DNA from: Aptenodytes patagonicus | Lineage: Eukaryota > Chordata > Aves > Sphenisciformes > Spheniscidae | Reading direction: 5' to 3' | DNA: 64,000 nucleotides | Assembly: GCF_965638725.1 (NCBI RefSeq) | Contig: NC_134952.1 | Location: forward strand, 56,708,065-56,772,064 | Shown: positions 1-13,217 of the stretch, in pieces | Layout: every line of letters starts with the position of its first letter | How positions within the stretch are numbered: the first letter of the stretch is position 1 | Program-made: the position numbers and the translations under genes | The notes under the pieces: model-generated | What the model was told of the DNA's origin: nothing | The model's database searches: none | What the model saw: only the letters and a program-made list of their open reading frames with translations

Positions 1-1115
1 TTTCCAGCCAGGCTTGCCAAGTTGTGTATTTCATAATAGGCATGGCAAAGGGATTCTGCTGCTTGTTCTACAGGGGAAAAATGTGTTATATACAAATAAA
101 ATGTAAACAATGCTACTGAGAGCTGTACTCATTGTAGCAGGCAGTTCCAAGGGTTTTCGCTGTAAAATAGATGAGGTGGCTGTTTCTGTGGTACTGTTCT
201 ATAAATAATTTCTGTGAAACAGAGATACTGTGTACCCATGTAATTATTGACTTCTTGCTTATGACTTGGATGCCCCAAGCAGGCTTTGCTTCTCCTGTAG
301 GAGACACTGAAATGCATTTATGACAACTAGGAGCTTTCACAGAGATGCTCGAGGCAGAGTTTTGAGGACGTCTTGGGTCTGATGTTGTGAGCAGTCCCTA
401 GCTCTAAAAGCAGAGCAGGAGGAATGGGGGATAGAGGTGCTAGAAATTCATATTAAGAAAGAAAAGACAGGGTTAGGCAGCAGTGCTGACTATGAGGCAT
501 GACTATGAGGCAAAAGAGTTGGAGGATAAACTCAATTAAGTTTTCTTAGCCAGATACTGCTTCTGACATGTGATTTTACTGTGGAAGGGTGTTTTCTACA
601 CATGCACGTGGATTTAAACAACTTGTGTTCTGGCTCTGTGCACAGTATACTCATAGCCAGGCATGTTTCCAAATCTGACAATGAAGTAACTAAATTTTTC
701 CAGCCAATGTTTCCATCACAGTATATGATGGTGCAAAATCAAGACATGCTTTCCACAGACTTAAATATAGATATATACAATATATATGTACTATACATGT
801 ATATGTATAAAAATACATCCATGCTGCAACTTCACTAAAGTCCCTACTGGCTGCTCAGTCAACATAGTTATGGAAAATAATTTGCCAATCCAAAAAGGCT
901 TTTTCTTTTTTTTTTCTTTTCTTTAATAGACTATTGGTTTATAAAGCATGACAAAAATTAGCAAGTTGATTATTTGATCTAAGATTTCCAAGCCTCTAGG
1001 AGGAAATCGTCATTTCTTCTCTACATGTGCACAGAGAAATTCAGATGCCCTGACTTGTTTCATGGAAGGAATCTGTTTCCTTTCTTCAGTGGGCAGAGGT
1101 ATTACTTTTGCTCCC
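1..1115. other. Intergenic sequence, no gene recognised
   Basis: The only open frames are short and look random. A short TATA-rich run lies near 765-810 and a T-rich run near 900-925. No exon with recognisable protein similarity or paired splice sites was seen on either strand. Confidence 0.5.
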
Positions 1116-1663
1116 TGTCCTGGTTTCGGCAGGGATAGAGTTAATTTCCTTCCTAGTAGCTGGTACAGTGCTGTGTTTTGGATTTAGGAGGAGAACAAAG
1201 TTGATAACACGCTGATGTTTTAGTTGTTGCTAGGTAATGCTAACACTAGCCAAGGACGTTTTAGTTTTCCATGCTCTACCGACTGAGAAGGCTGGAGGTG
1301 CACAAGAAGCTGGGAGGGGGGCACAGCCAAACTGGCCAAAGGGACATTCCATACCATGTGACGTCACGCTCAGTACATAAACTGGGGAAAGCTGGCCGGG
1401 GGGGCCGCTGCTCGGGGACTGGCTGGGCATCGGTCGGCGGGTGGTGAGCAATTGCATTGTGCATCACTTGCTTTGTGTACTATTATTATTATTATTTTAT
1501 TATTATTATTATCATTTTATTTCAATTATTAAACTGTTTTTATCTCAACCCATGAATTTTCTCACTTGTGCTCTTCCAATTCTCTCCCCCATTCCACCGG
1601 GTCGGGGGGAGTGATCGAGCGGCTGCGTGGTGCTCAGTTGCCGGCTGAGGTTAAACCACGACA
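1116..1663. mobile_element. Solo LTR of an avian endogenous retrovirus (copy 1)
   Basis: The element starts TGTCCTGGTTTCGGC and ends AACCACGACA, giving the TG...CA ends of a retroviral LTR. It is 548 bases long with no adjoining internal coding region. A second copy in opposite orientation lies at 33598-34146 and matches it closely by eye throughout. The flanks are CTCCC (1111-1115) and ATCCC (1664-1668), an imperfect 5-base target duplication, which suits an ERVL-like integrase. Inside is an ATT/TTA triplet run near 1481-1515 and a G-rich stretch before it. Sense is left open: this strand offers ACATAAA near 1375 and ATTAAA near 1528, while the other strand offers other signals. Confidence 0.85.
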
Positions 1664-2973
1664 ATCCCTCATATCACCCTCCAGTTTCAGGGAAGAATAT
1701 TATGCATAGGGAGCAGTAGTTTTAAAATCCTTGACTGTGCTAAAGGGATTGGAAATTCAGTAACAAGATTGCTAGATGATCGCCAGGACACCAAATTAGT
1801 GTTGAGCAATCTGCAGTACGCTGGTCATTAAGTTGTGGCTGCACAACAGATTCCCTGAGAAGAGACTGACAGTTTGCAGTGTTACTGTAGAACAGGCACC
1901 CAGTATGATGGGTGTTGTCTGCAATGAGGTTTTTGTTTTTTCCCCAGTCTCCCTCTGGGAGCCATGACAGAAGTCTTTCTGGAGAAATACTGTTTGAATG
2001 CTCCACTGTCCGATCTATATTGAATCTTTTGCCACTTATCACTAATCCAGTGAACTGGAAATTAGACATTGGAGAGAGGGTCACTGGATGAAAAAAGTAC
2101 TGAGTGTGGTACAATGGCCAAGTTTTCTCTGGCTGCTGAAGTTGATGCTGCTTCAGTGACATTTGGGGTTTTTTGCTGAGGGACTTTGGGATTACAGCGA
2201 AGTATAAGTTTATGCTAGAAAATTTCATTGATCTTATATTTCCGGACAGTATTTTAGTGGAATTATTAAAAAAAAAAAATTCAAGTACATTCCACAAGGG
2301 GACGTAACATGGAACAATCTTTCCATTTAGGGTGTAAATAGAATACTGGGCAAAGTATTTCTCCTTTTGTATTTTACTAGGCAAATGTGAGAAATTCAGT
2401 CCACGGTATATTGGCTAAACAAAAAAATAGATCAACATCCTGTTATGAAATGTATTTAATGTTTTCCTCTCCCTAAAGCTTTTGGGGACAATCCATAGTA
2501 GAGTCAGCTCTACTGCATGATTTTCACGGTGGAGTAGAGTACACTCATTAAATGTGCAGATAGCAGGAGGGTTACAAGCACACTGAAAGAGAGGATTAGA
2601 AAATGGTCCTGGCAGTTTGGGGGAATGCCTTTAAAGAACTGGGATGCAATTGAGTGTAGTGATCAGCATAGGATGGCAAGTGACAAGTCAAAAGCAGTTC
2701 TGCAGAAAAAAAATGTCTGCAGAGAATAGCGGATGACAAAGTGAATGTGAGTTAGCGATACCCTGCTATTTGGGGGTAGAGGAAAGGCAAACATCATAGT
2801 GGCTGTGGAAACAGGAATACGATTAACAAGACAAGAAGTAATGCTTCACGGTGGGAAGGGAGAGGGTAGACATAGTAACAGTTTTCAGGAACAGAAAAAG
2901 TAGCTGTAAGGTTGAGCAGGAGATTTAGTCTCTCTGAGGAGATTAACTTTGACAGTATGATACAGTTTGAAAT
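1664..2973. other. Intergenic sequence with one long minus-strand open frame
   Basis: No gene is recognised. The minus strand is open from 2384 to 1740 (214 codons, beginning at TTG rather than ATG), with a run of phenylalanines from an A-run near 2270. No family was recognised. It could be chance or an old relic. Confidence 0.4.
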
Positions 2974-3540
2974 GATCATAGAATCATAGAATCATTAAGG
3001 TTGGAAGAGACCTCTAAGATCATCAAGTCCAACCCAACACCACCATGCCCACTAAACCATGTCCCTAAGTGCCGCATCTACTCGTCTTTTAAATACCTCC
3101 AGGGATGGGGACTCCACCACTTCCCTGGGCAGCCTGTTCCAATGTTTAACCACTCCTTCAGTAAAGAAATTTTTCCTTACATCCAATCTAAACCTCCCCT
3201 GCCACAACCTGGGGCCATTTCCTCTCATCCTATCGCTAGTTACTTGGGAGAAGAGACCGACACCCACCTCACTACAACCTCCTTTCAGGTAGTTGTAGAG
3301 AGCGATGAGGTCCCCCCTCAGCCTCCTTTTCTCCAGGCTAAACAACCCCAGTTCCCTCAGCCGCTCCTCATCAGACTTGTTCTCCAGACCCCTCACCAGC
3401 CTCGTTGCCCTTCTCTGGACACGCTCCCGCACCTCAACGTCCTTCTTGTAGTGAGGGGCCCAAAACTGAACACAGTATTCGAGGTGCGGCCTCACCAGTG
3501 CCGAGTACAGGGGCACGATCACTTCCCTACTCCTACTGAC
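2974..3540 (-). mobile_element. CR1 LINE, 5'-truncated 3' fragment
   Basis: The left end carries repeated ATCATAGA units followed by the CR1 3' region (TCATCAAGTCCAACC), so the element runs on the minus strand. The minus frame encodes the C-terminal part of CR1 ORF2, including [21 protein letters not shown] and [14 protein letters not shown]-type segments, ending in [11 protein letters not shown]. Similarity to the other CR1 copies in the window stops near 3540, so the 5' end is truncated. It is non-autonomous and cannot code for a full reverse transcriptase. Confidence 0.92.
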
Positions 3541-6500
3541 ATACTGAATGACACAGAGAGTCGATCCTGCACTCGAAGCTAATCTACATGGTCTCTCAAG
3601 AACCATCTGAGCTCTGTTTTCAGATGAGTTCACTACTTCAATAGTCTTGTTTTGTTATTTTATGCACAGCAGATTGTGGTTTTTAAAAAACTTGTAGGAT
3701 GTTAAAACCCCACACATTTGATCAGCATCATAAGAGATTTATTTGCTTACCATTTCGTTGGTATGAATGATATTTTTAGAAGTGCACATCACCATCAGTT
3801 TCTCTAAAGTGGTGGTGTAAAAGACAACAATCTTATGATGTATTGGATTTTTATGGGGAACTAGGTTGCATTTAAAATACTGATATCCCCTGCTGGAGTA
3901 TTTGGTGTGGCTATCATAAGATTTGTGTAAGTCAGAGCTCAGAGTATTCAACTTAAAATAAATGCCAAAGGATTAATCAGATAATATACTACATTTACGT
4001 AGTGCTAGTTTACATGGTTCTAGAAGCAAAGTTTGATTGACATTTGTGTTTGTGATACTTCTACAATGTGAAAGACCTGGAAAGGGGACACTTGATGAGA
4101 AATGGTGTGTGATTGTCATCTCTCAAGTATAAGAAAATAGTACAGAGTCACAAATACTCAAACAGAAAATGAAAATATTTTAAGTGGTGGTCTGTTCAGA
4201 GCTGGGTGCTCTCTACATTCACCTCTAACAGTATGTAAGCATCAGTAGAGAACAATGTTTGATACTCTGATGCTTCATGTATATGTTATGGACCAAACCC
4301 ATCTGTTTCCTTTTGATTTTTGCAATTTCATATATGGGCTCGTTGCCCATATAAACTGTTTGCTAGGACAGAGTAGTAAATATTTTTCAGGGTTAAAATT
4401 TATCTTGCATAAATCTACTGGTGTTTTATTGATGGTAGTTTTAGACTGCTGAGTCTGCATTTATGTTCTAGAAGAGATGGTCTTTTTGCTATTTCAAATA
4501 AACTGAGCAGTAGAATTGATTAAAACAGAATTGTAGCTGAAACAGATAAGCTAAATAATGGAAACCACTCCAAAGAGCAACATGTCCTTCCCATTGCTAC
4601 TCTGGAAAGAAATGCCACACATTAAAATATTGAATGCATGTGGTTGTTATGTGTAATTTGGCAACCAGCTAGAATCACTAGACTTATCATATACTCAACT
4701 TTAAGATGTTGCCAAGGAGGGACTGATAAAAGGAACAGAAGGATGATGGACGAAGAGGTTGAAAATGGAGATGATATGGTTAAATGCCAGTAAAGAGAAT
4801 CAGTTTTTCCTAGTCACACATGTGAATTTGACCCCAGCATGTCAGAAATGCCATATATTGGTTATCGCTTTGAAATTTTCCGTGTTCTTAGAGAAAAGCA
4901 ATGAAAGCTCTTTTCAACTTAAAATAAAAATCTTTGCTCAGGTGTGGTATCCTTCCTCTCTTTAGACCTGTGTTCTCTCCCTACCTCTCTGCTCCATGCT
5001 TCCCTTTTTCTTCACTCTTAACTGCTTAGCCCAGCACTGAAAGCCAGTTCATCCTTCTGCCAGTCCCTCTCCCATTCCTGGGCCTGCTGTGCAAGAATTC
5101 GTGTTGTCTGTAATGAAAGTAAGTTTCCACATGCCTAGTTCAGCCTTGAGGACCTTCATGATTCCACCAGCTCTAGTCTAGAAGGAAATGATAGACTAGC
5201 AAAGGCCTGTCCACTAGAAAGGAATCCTCCTTCTGTGTGGCTGACAGGATGTTTTTGTATACCTAAGGAGTGGGATAATTTCCTAGAAGACTACCAATAA
5301 TGACATAGAAACCCTTCTTGGATCAGGAACCATTTAGAATGCTATAGTGACCAGAACTCAACTCTTTAGCTGTTGAACAAAATGATAGATATACTAATAT
5401 TAATATTTCTTAAAAATCAAAAGACATCTGTCAACATTAGGATGCAAAAAAGATTAGTCCTGATCAGAAAAAAATGCAGCATTCATGAATCAGGAAGGCA
5501 TAATTCTGTAGACTCATGCTTAGGACACCCAGCTCTACAGGTGAGTCACATGTCCTTCATGCCTGTTATCCTGTCAGTTCACTCACCAGATTTGGTGGAG
5601 CAAAGATGTGGTTCTTCTCCAGGATTAGTTGCTTTCATGTGCTTTGCAATCTTCACTCCACTTTGAAAGTGGACTGATGTTTAAGTGCTTAGCTGAAAAC
5701 AAAAATATTCTTTAAGCTGTTCAGACAGACCCACTTTACACAGCTTTTGAGCCTTATTTTAGTTGGTTTTGATTACCACTCCATTTTCTGCACTGTGCAA
5801 AAGTTGGAGAGCAATTCCTGAGGACAAATGCTGTATGGCTGATATCCCATATGGTTGCTAGTGTTTGAAGCTTAAAACAACAAATTTTACAAATACTGTG
5901 ACAGATAATGAAATCATTCAACTGCTTCCTAGATAACATTCCATACATATGGCTTATGTTTTCATCTCACACATAAGGACATAAATGTGAACAGTGCTAC
6001 ATGTACTGGTATTTCATGCCTCTTAGAACACGTCCAGTCTCTGCTGTTGAGCTTATAGCCTACAAAATGGTTGTAAAAAGGTGTCTCAGATGTGTAATAT
6101 TATTTTTCCTTAAAACATCCCTGTGATGCTCTCCTCCATCAAACTTGCAAACCCAACATTGATGTGAAGACAACATAGATTTCAGAATTGCTGCCTGCCC
6201 TGCTTGCAGTTGTGAAGTGCCATGGGTAGCTGGCATCTCTGCCAAACGTTTCAAATGTACGTGAATATGAGGGGCAGTTGATACTGAGATCCTGTTGCTG
6301 TGCAGCTTTGTGTATACCTTAAGAAAGGAGGATGGGGTTTTTTCTTATCCAATTAATAGAGGGAAAATAAAATCAAACTTGTATGTCAGTATGCATGGAT
6401 TTAATGATTAACTTTTTAATGACAGATACTGTGTATCTGCGTTCAATAATATTTCATATCCTGACTTGCTATATGCGTTCATGTATCAGGCAAGTTTTAA

Positions 6501-7207
6501 TAACTGATCTGTTAGGTCAGATGTTTGTACAGATAGGAACAGGCCTTAAGGTCCTTGTCTTCATCTTGGTAGTCAGTGTTCTGGCTCCCTTTGTGTGTTA
6601 TGTTCGTTTCCTGTCTGTATCAAAGTGGTGAAAAAATGGAAGAATATTTGACAGAAATCACTTCGTGGAATAGACTCTGAAATGCACTTATGTACAAACC
6701 TTATCTTTTCCCCTGCCTGCAGTAGTTCAAACCCTTCAATAATTTTTAATTGACAAAGGTAGATATTAATGCCTTTATTAGTGCCTCAGCATTAAATTTT
6801 TGTCTTCAGTGTAACTGGGCATCAGTTTCAGAGACAATCTTTGCATTTCTACTATGAAGAACAAACTAGATCATATCCTAGCAGGTATGGCTTTTCATTT
6901 GTTAGCAAGATTGATAATTCACTATTCTTTAAGGTGCCCTGTTGCTTTAATTTCCATTAGGACAAAAATATTGTATACCTCATACAAAATGGAAGAGAGA
7001 GGAGACAAATGAGGTAAGGAATGTGAGTTAGATCCACCCTGACATATTATACATTGAAGTGATATAAGAAAAATATTGATAAAGGTCTATTAAACATGTA
7101 CAATTTATTCTATTCACCCTAGTGAAGGAAAATAGCTGAGGGGAAAAAATGTGTTAAAATAGAGAGTAGGAATCCTAAAGCAATTGCTAATTTTGAGTCC
7201 ATGCTAC

Positions 7208-7270
7208 CACAGAATCCTAGAATCATAGAATATCTCAAGTTGGAAGGGACCCATAAGGATCATATCCTTG
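7208..7270 (-). mobile_element. Short CR1 3'-end fragment
   Basis: The stretch contains AGAATCATAGAAT followed by TTGGAAGGGACC, the pattern seen at the 3' ends of the larger CR1 copies here. It is short and diverged, so it is probably an old insertion. Its boundaries are approximate. Confidence 0.6.
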
Positions 7271-7721
7271 CATTTCCTTTTGTGCACAGAACAAATTTAG
7301 TTACCTGACCGGTTGTGATCCTGGTAGCTCCTATAGAATTGCACTCCTGCAATGTAAGGAGGAATTTTGCTTTTTACTTTCTGAAAGTCTAGGTATAGTA
7401 CCTCTAGCACTCACATTTACATATCATGGGACATAAATGCACTTGTAATTTCTCTTCCTGGTTCCAATCTGTAAATTTCTCTGAGGTTGTAATCAAGAAC
7501 AAAACTATATCAGGAGAAAAGCCACCAGACTGAGCTCAGGAGGCCAGAGGATCTAAAGAGGACAAATATGAATTGAAGAAGGGAATATTAGGAGAGAATA
7601 GGACAAAGTAATGTGATAAGAAAACCTCATGTTTAAATGAAAGGGGCTGGAGTGACAGGTGTTACCTGAGGATAACCTCATGTAGCAAAACACATTTTGG
7701 TCCTGCAAGTGAGACCAGAGA

Positions 7722-7741
7722 ACAGCAGCAGCAGCAGCAGC
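7722..7741 (+). repeat. AGC trinucleotide repeat
   Basis: About six tandem AGC units at the start of a GC-rich block. It is not in a recognised coding exon. Confidence 0.8.
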
Positions 7742-9795
7742 CGTTGTTTCTCTGCCATACTTTGGTTGAGGTTGCAGCATTCACCCAGTTGAGATGGCGG
7801 CAGAGATGTGTGGGCATACGTGTGTAAGGCGGGTGAAGGTGGGAAGCAGCAGCAGTGGAGGGGGCAAAGGCAGTTGTTTGCTGCTGAGACGAGGGGTGTG
7901 ATAGAAGGGCCCGCGGTATGAGGAAGAGCTCCTCCTGCCCCATGGGACCTCTGGTGCTTGAGTGCACTGCATGGGACGAATTTGACCAAAACCCTTCATT
8001 GGTAAAAGTGTTTTCTTTGGAGAGGTGTCCTTCTGGCTCTCAGCTGGGCACAGGAGCGCTGGCAGCAGCACCAGTGTCAGTGAGTTCCTCGTTCTCGTCT
8101 CCTTGTGCCCCACAAAGTGAGGTGCTGGGCGAGAAGGGAGGTGGTCTGCTGCGCTGGTCCCTCCGCTTGGCCTCCCATGGCTATGTCCTTCAAAAGAGCA
8201 GGACGCTGCGAATACTGAAAAGTGGAAAGGAAGGGAGGAGTTACAGGTGCTGTGGCTGCGGGTGTTCAGGAGCAGGCAGCAGGGCAGGCAGGCGTGCCTG
8301 AGGACGGGCCACCTTCTTTCTCATCCAGCCTCTTCCTAACTCAGCTGCATGAGATGTGCAGCAACCGGGCAGCCTTCAAAACCCTGCTGAATGGAACCCC
8401 TCAGGAGCTAAGGCACCTTGTCACTCCCCAATGCTCTTGTGCTGCGGCTGTAAGATACATTCTTCCTTCCTTTGGCTTTTATGCTGTTGTCGCCAAGGAT
8501 GACCCTTACTCCTCGTCCTCCTTTGCCTGTCCTGTGCTTTCAAATATTGCCCTCAGATGTGGTGTCTGTGGGTCTGTGCTGGCTTCAGCGCAGTGCCAGG
8601 GCCACGGGATCTCTGTTGAGCTGAACCATGGGCGGGAGGGTTCCCTGTGCTGAGCGCGAGCTCTTCCCTCTGGGTTATGGTAGATCCTCCCGCCACACGG
8701 CTCTGATCCCTGGCTCCTCATAAGGCTTGGGTGCTTTTTGAGAAGGCAGTATTGCATGCTCTGTCTGCCAGAGGGTTTGGGCTGTTTGAATTTTAGGTGG
8801 AGGTGGTGTTTGCTGTACCTCGCTCGTACTATTCAGGGTCTCACCTTTTTCCTGCACATAACAACTCAAATCCCCTGTTCACTTTAGCAATCAGTAGCGT
8901 GTGTGTGATCAGCAAGTCTGAGTTGAATTTCTTCTCCAAATAGCTGGAAACTAATTTGGGGATAAAATGTCTCATCTTCCAACCTAGAAACGGGAGAAAG
9001 CACCCGCAGTGAATAATCAGAGAAATGCTGTTTTGGTAAGGTAATGTTGCTGTGAGGGTCAGGACGGAGTGACCAGTACTGGTGCCTTTATCTTGTAAGA
9101 AATTTTCCTCTCCTTGGGAGGAGAGTGGGTTAGCGTAGGCAGTTGTGTGCATTGAACTGTATGAAACAGTTACAGTTTATTAGGATGTTTCATGCCTATA
9201 TATACAGTGGAAATCTACCGCTCCTGTTTAGCTGTGTTTTTCTTGAAAACCCTCTCAAAGAGGTTTCCTGGGACATTGCCAAGCTTGAAATATTCTTGAT
9301 GACCAAGAGGTTAGTGAATAACGACTATGAGGAAAAGTGTCTTTTGTCCTACAGCTGAGGACATTGCTCAGATGGGAAAACTCATATTCAAGGGGAGAGC
9401 TATTCATATGCCCTGAAGGGTACCTGTTCCACAGACTTTTGGAAATTACCGTGAAAGGAAAAGGCTGAAAAGTCTAAAATGTTTTCCTAAGTTTCATACC
9501 TCCAACCAGAGTCCCCTTCCATGTATGCCCAGACAGCAGAAGCATAGGATCAACGGAAATCGCTGAACCAGAAGCTGGTACCCCAACCATCACGCAGATG
9601 CCAGTGTTCATATTGCAGGAAGCCAGGGCAGCAGTCTGATGGGACAGGCAGGTGAATTAGAGAACGCGCTGATGAATTTGCAGAAAAGTGTTCTTTCTGT
9701 GCAGTCATCTGCATCTCCCTGGTAATCTGAAAACACATACTCCCTTGTGCAGCAGATATGGAGAGCTCAGTGCCTGTTTTAAGACTTATACATCA

Positions 9796-10206
<411 letters not shown>

Positions 10207-10209
10207 TTA

Positions 10210-10772
<563 letters not shown>

Positions 10773-10843
10773 TTAGGTGCCTCTCTCTGGGCAGGCCTCG
10801 AAGGTGCTGCCCAGCAGCACCTGGTTGGAGAGCTGAATCCTGG

Positions 10844-10870
10844 GTGTGTATTTGTGTGTGTGTGTGTGTT
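10844..10870 (+). repeat. TG/CA dinucleotide repeat beside the exon 3 donor
   Basis: A TG run (CA on the gene strand) begins three bases inside intron 3 of the ADH6-like gene, immediately after the position where the GT donor should be. Confidence 0.9.
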
Positions 10871-11886
10871 ATCTGGTTTCACAGAGGTCACCCCTTCTCC
10901 AACACTTTTCACAATCCCAGCTCCTTCATGGCCTGGGATAACTGGGAAATCTGCATTGGGAAGGCAACCTTCCAAAAGGTGTTCATCTGTGCAACAGATG
11001 CCAGTGGCCACAATCTGTTTGGAGAGCAAAGAGTAGATGATCTGGCCTCTGTTTAACTCAGTTTGTGGAAGTAATTTTCGCAGGGCTGTTACAATTCCCA
11101 CCACAATCGGCGCTGCCACCCCATGCCAGTACACTGTGCCCAGGCCAGGCTTTCCCCTTCTGCTCATGCTGAATGCTTCATGTGGCTTTCCTCTGCACTG
11201 CGCTGTAGGGGGTGGGGACTGTAGGTTTGTGCAGTGTCGCTGGCTCCCAGAGTTCTGGGAATGGAAAATCCCAGGTGGTCATGTCTGAAACAGCCTGACG
11301 TAACTTAGCAGGGAGAGCAAAGTGTTGTGCTGTGCGCAGGTGTGCCACAAAGTTTGGTAAACCAGTGAAGACTGCCCTTTTCTGATGAACTGAACAGGGT
11401 CGCTGCCAAGAGCCATGGGAGATGCTTGGGATGGGTAGTTCAAAGGCATTACACGGCCACTAGTGTGTTGCAGCAGCCCACTGTCTCAGAGCCCTGCTGT
11501 GCACAGTCCTGTGCTTTTATCCACAAGCTGGTGTCTCTCAACTGAAAGCCTGTTTTTTCCAACAGAAGTGCAAAATTTTGAGTGTCAAATATGATCTGAT
11601 TTTCTTGTTGTCCAGGATCTAGTGTCAGTGCTGAAGGATGAGGTTCTCTATAACATACCACTGCCTTAACTTTGATGGTGCAGTGAAATCTGCAGCTAAA
11701 CTATGTGTAAGGTCAAGAAGCATCATAAGCTGTGAACATTTATACGGAGGCTTTTCTTCATATGGTCAGCTGGGGAGAGAAAGAGGGCAAAAAATACCTT
11801 CACTGGTGCTGAGATATTGCTACCAATAGGCATTTTCTGGTGTGGAGCAGACGTTTGCATGTTCTAAAGCAGTTTGCACTTAATGA

Positions 11887-11942
11887 GGGTATTAAGTAAG
11901 TTAAGTAAGTAAGTTAATTAAGAGTATTAAGTATTGAGTAAG
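11887..11942 (+). repeat. Imperfect TAAG tandem repeat
   Basis: Tandem TAAG and TTAAG units with interruptions. The tract lies in intron 2 of the ADH6-like gene. Confidence 0.7.
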
Positions 11943-12744
11943 TCTTCTCCTTAAAAAACCTACAGTCCAAGATGTGGCCACTATAAGTGCTTTGCAGTCC
12001 TCAGTGAAGCTGAAAGGGAAAATGCATCTCCCCAGTTTGGGTTCAGTTAGCTGGGGGCTGCTGCATTTTATCACCCAGTGCTCCTGAGTGTCTGGTTATG
12101 CCACACAGGAGCCTGATCCGAAGGGGATCGGGAACTGGACTGCTTGGCACATTTTTCTTCACTATTCAGTGGTTGTCAGGTAGCATTGACTGTGAACATT
12201 TTAACCTGGAATTTTTTTCTTTTTTTTTTGTTTTGTTCACGTAGCACTTCCTCAGCTCTGCCCCCGCCTCCCCGATCTCTTCCAGGAAAGGCATGGAAAA
12301 TGGTATCGTGAGGGAGCAGCCACAGCAGGGCTGCTGCCCCTGGTGGGAAGAGGCAGGAGCCAAGGGTGACCACAGGGCAGGCAGTGCCCTCAGGGATCGG
12401 GACCCGGTCCCACAGCACCTGAAGGCAGTGGGCAGAGCTGAGTGCTGGTAACAGGGTTCATAGACAGCCCCAGGCCAGGCCAGTGATAAACCAGGGGCAG
12501 GAGGTCCAGGCAGAGTGACAGGAGACAGAGCTGGAGGTGGGGCTGCAGGCAAGGCCACAGTCTGGATCCCAGGGTTCTGTCCAGGAGAGAGGGCTGGAGA
12601 CAGGAATTCCTACACCACAGCTTCGGCAAGGACTAATCTGAAAGGGAGCCCCTGGCAGATGGTGCATGAGTGGGGGTTCCAGCTAAGGCTGCTCTGGACA
12701 ATTGAAGCCTATTGGTGGACACAGATCCCTGACAGGTATATTCA

Positions 12745-13217
<473 letters not shown>

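Larger units (their letters stand above)
3541..8189. other. Intergenic sequence 3' of the ADH6-like relic
   Basis: No exon was recognised in this stretch. It is AT-rich up to about 7600, then more GC-rich (about 7700-8700) with a short AGC repeat at 7722-7741. A small CR1 tail lies near 7208-7270. The GC-rich part adjoins the last exon of the ADH6-like gene and may include its former 3' untranslated region. Confidence 0.45.

Noticed and set aside
7662-8653. Overlapping open frames on both strands in the GC-rich block
   Set aside because: The frames are explained by high GC and few stops. There is no recognisable protein and no splice support.
11150-11167. Minus-strand ATG encoding MSRRGK as exon 1 of the ADH6-like gene
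   Set aside because: It lies between exons 3 and 2, so it is in the wrong order, and no GT donor follows the sixth codon.
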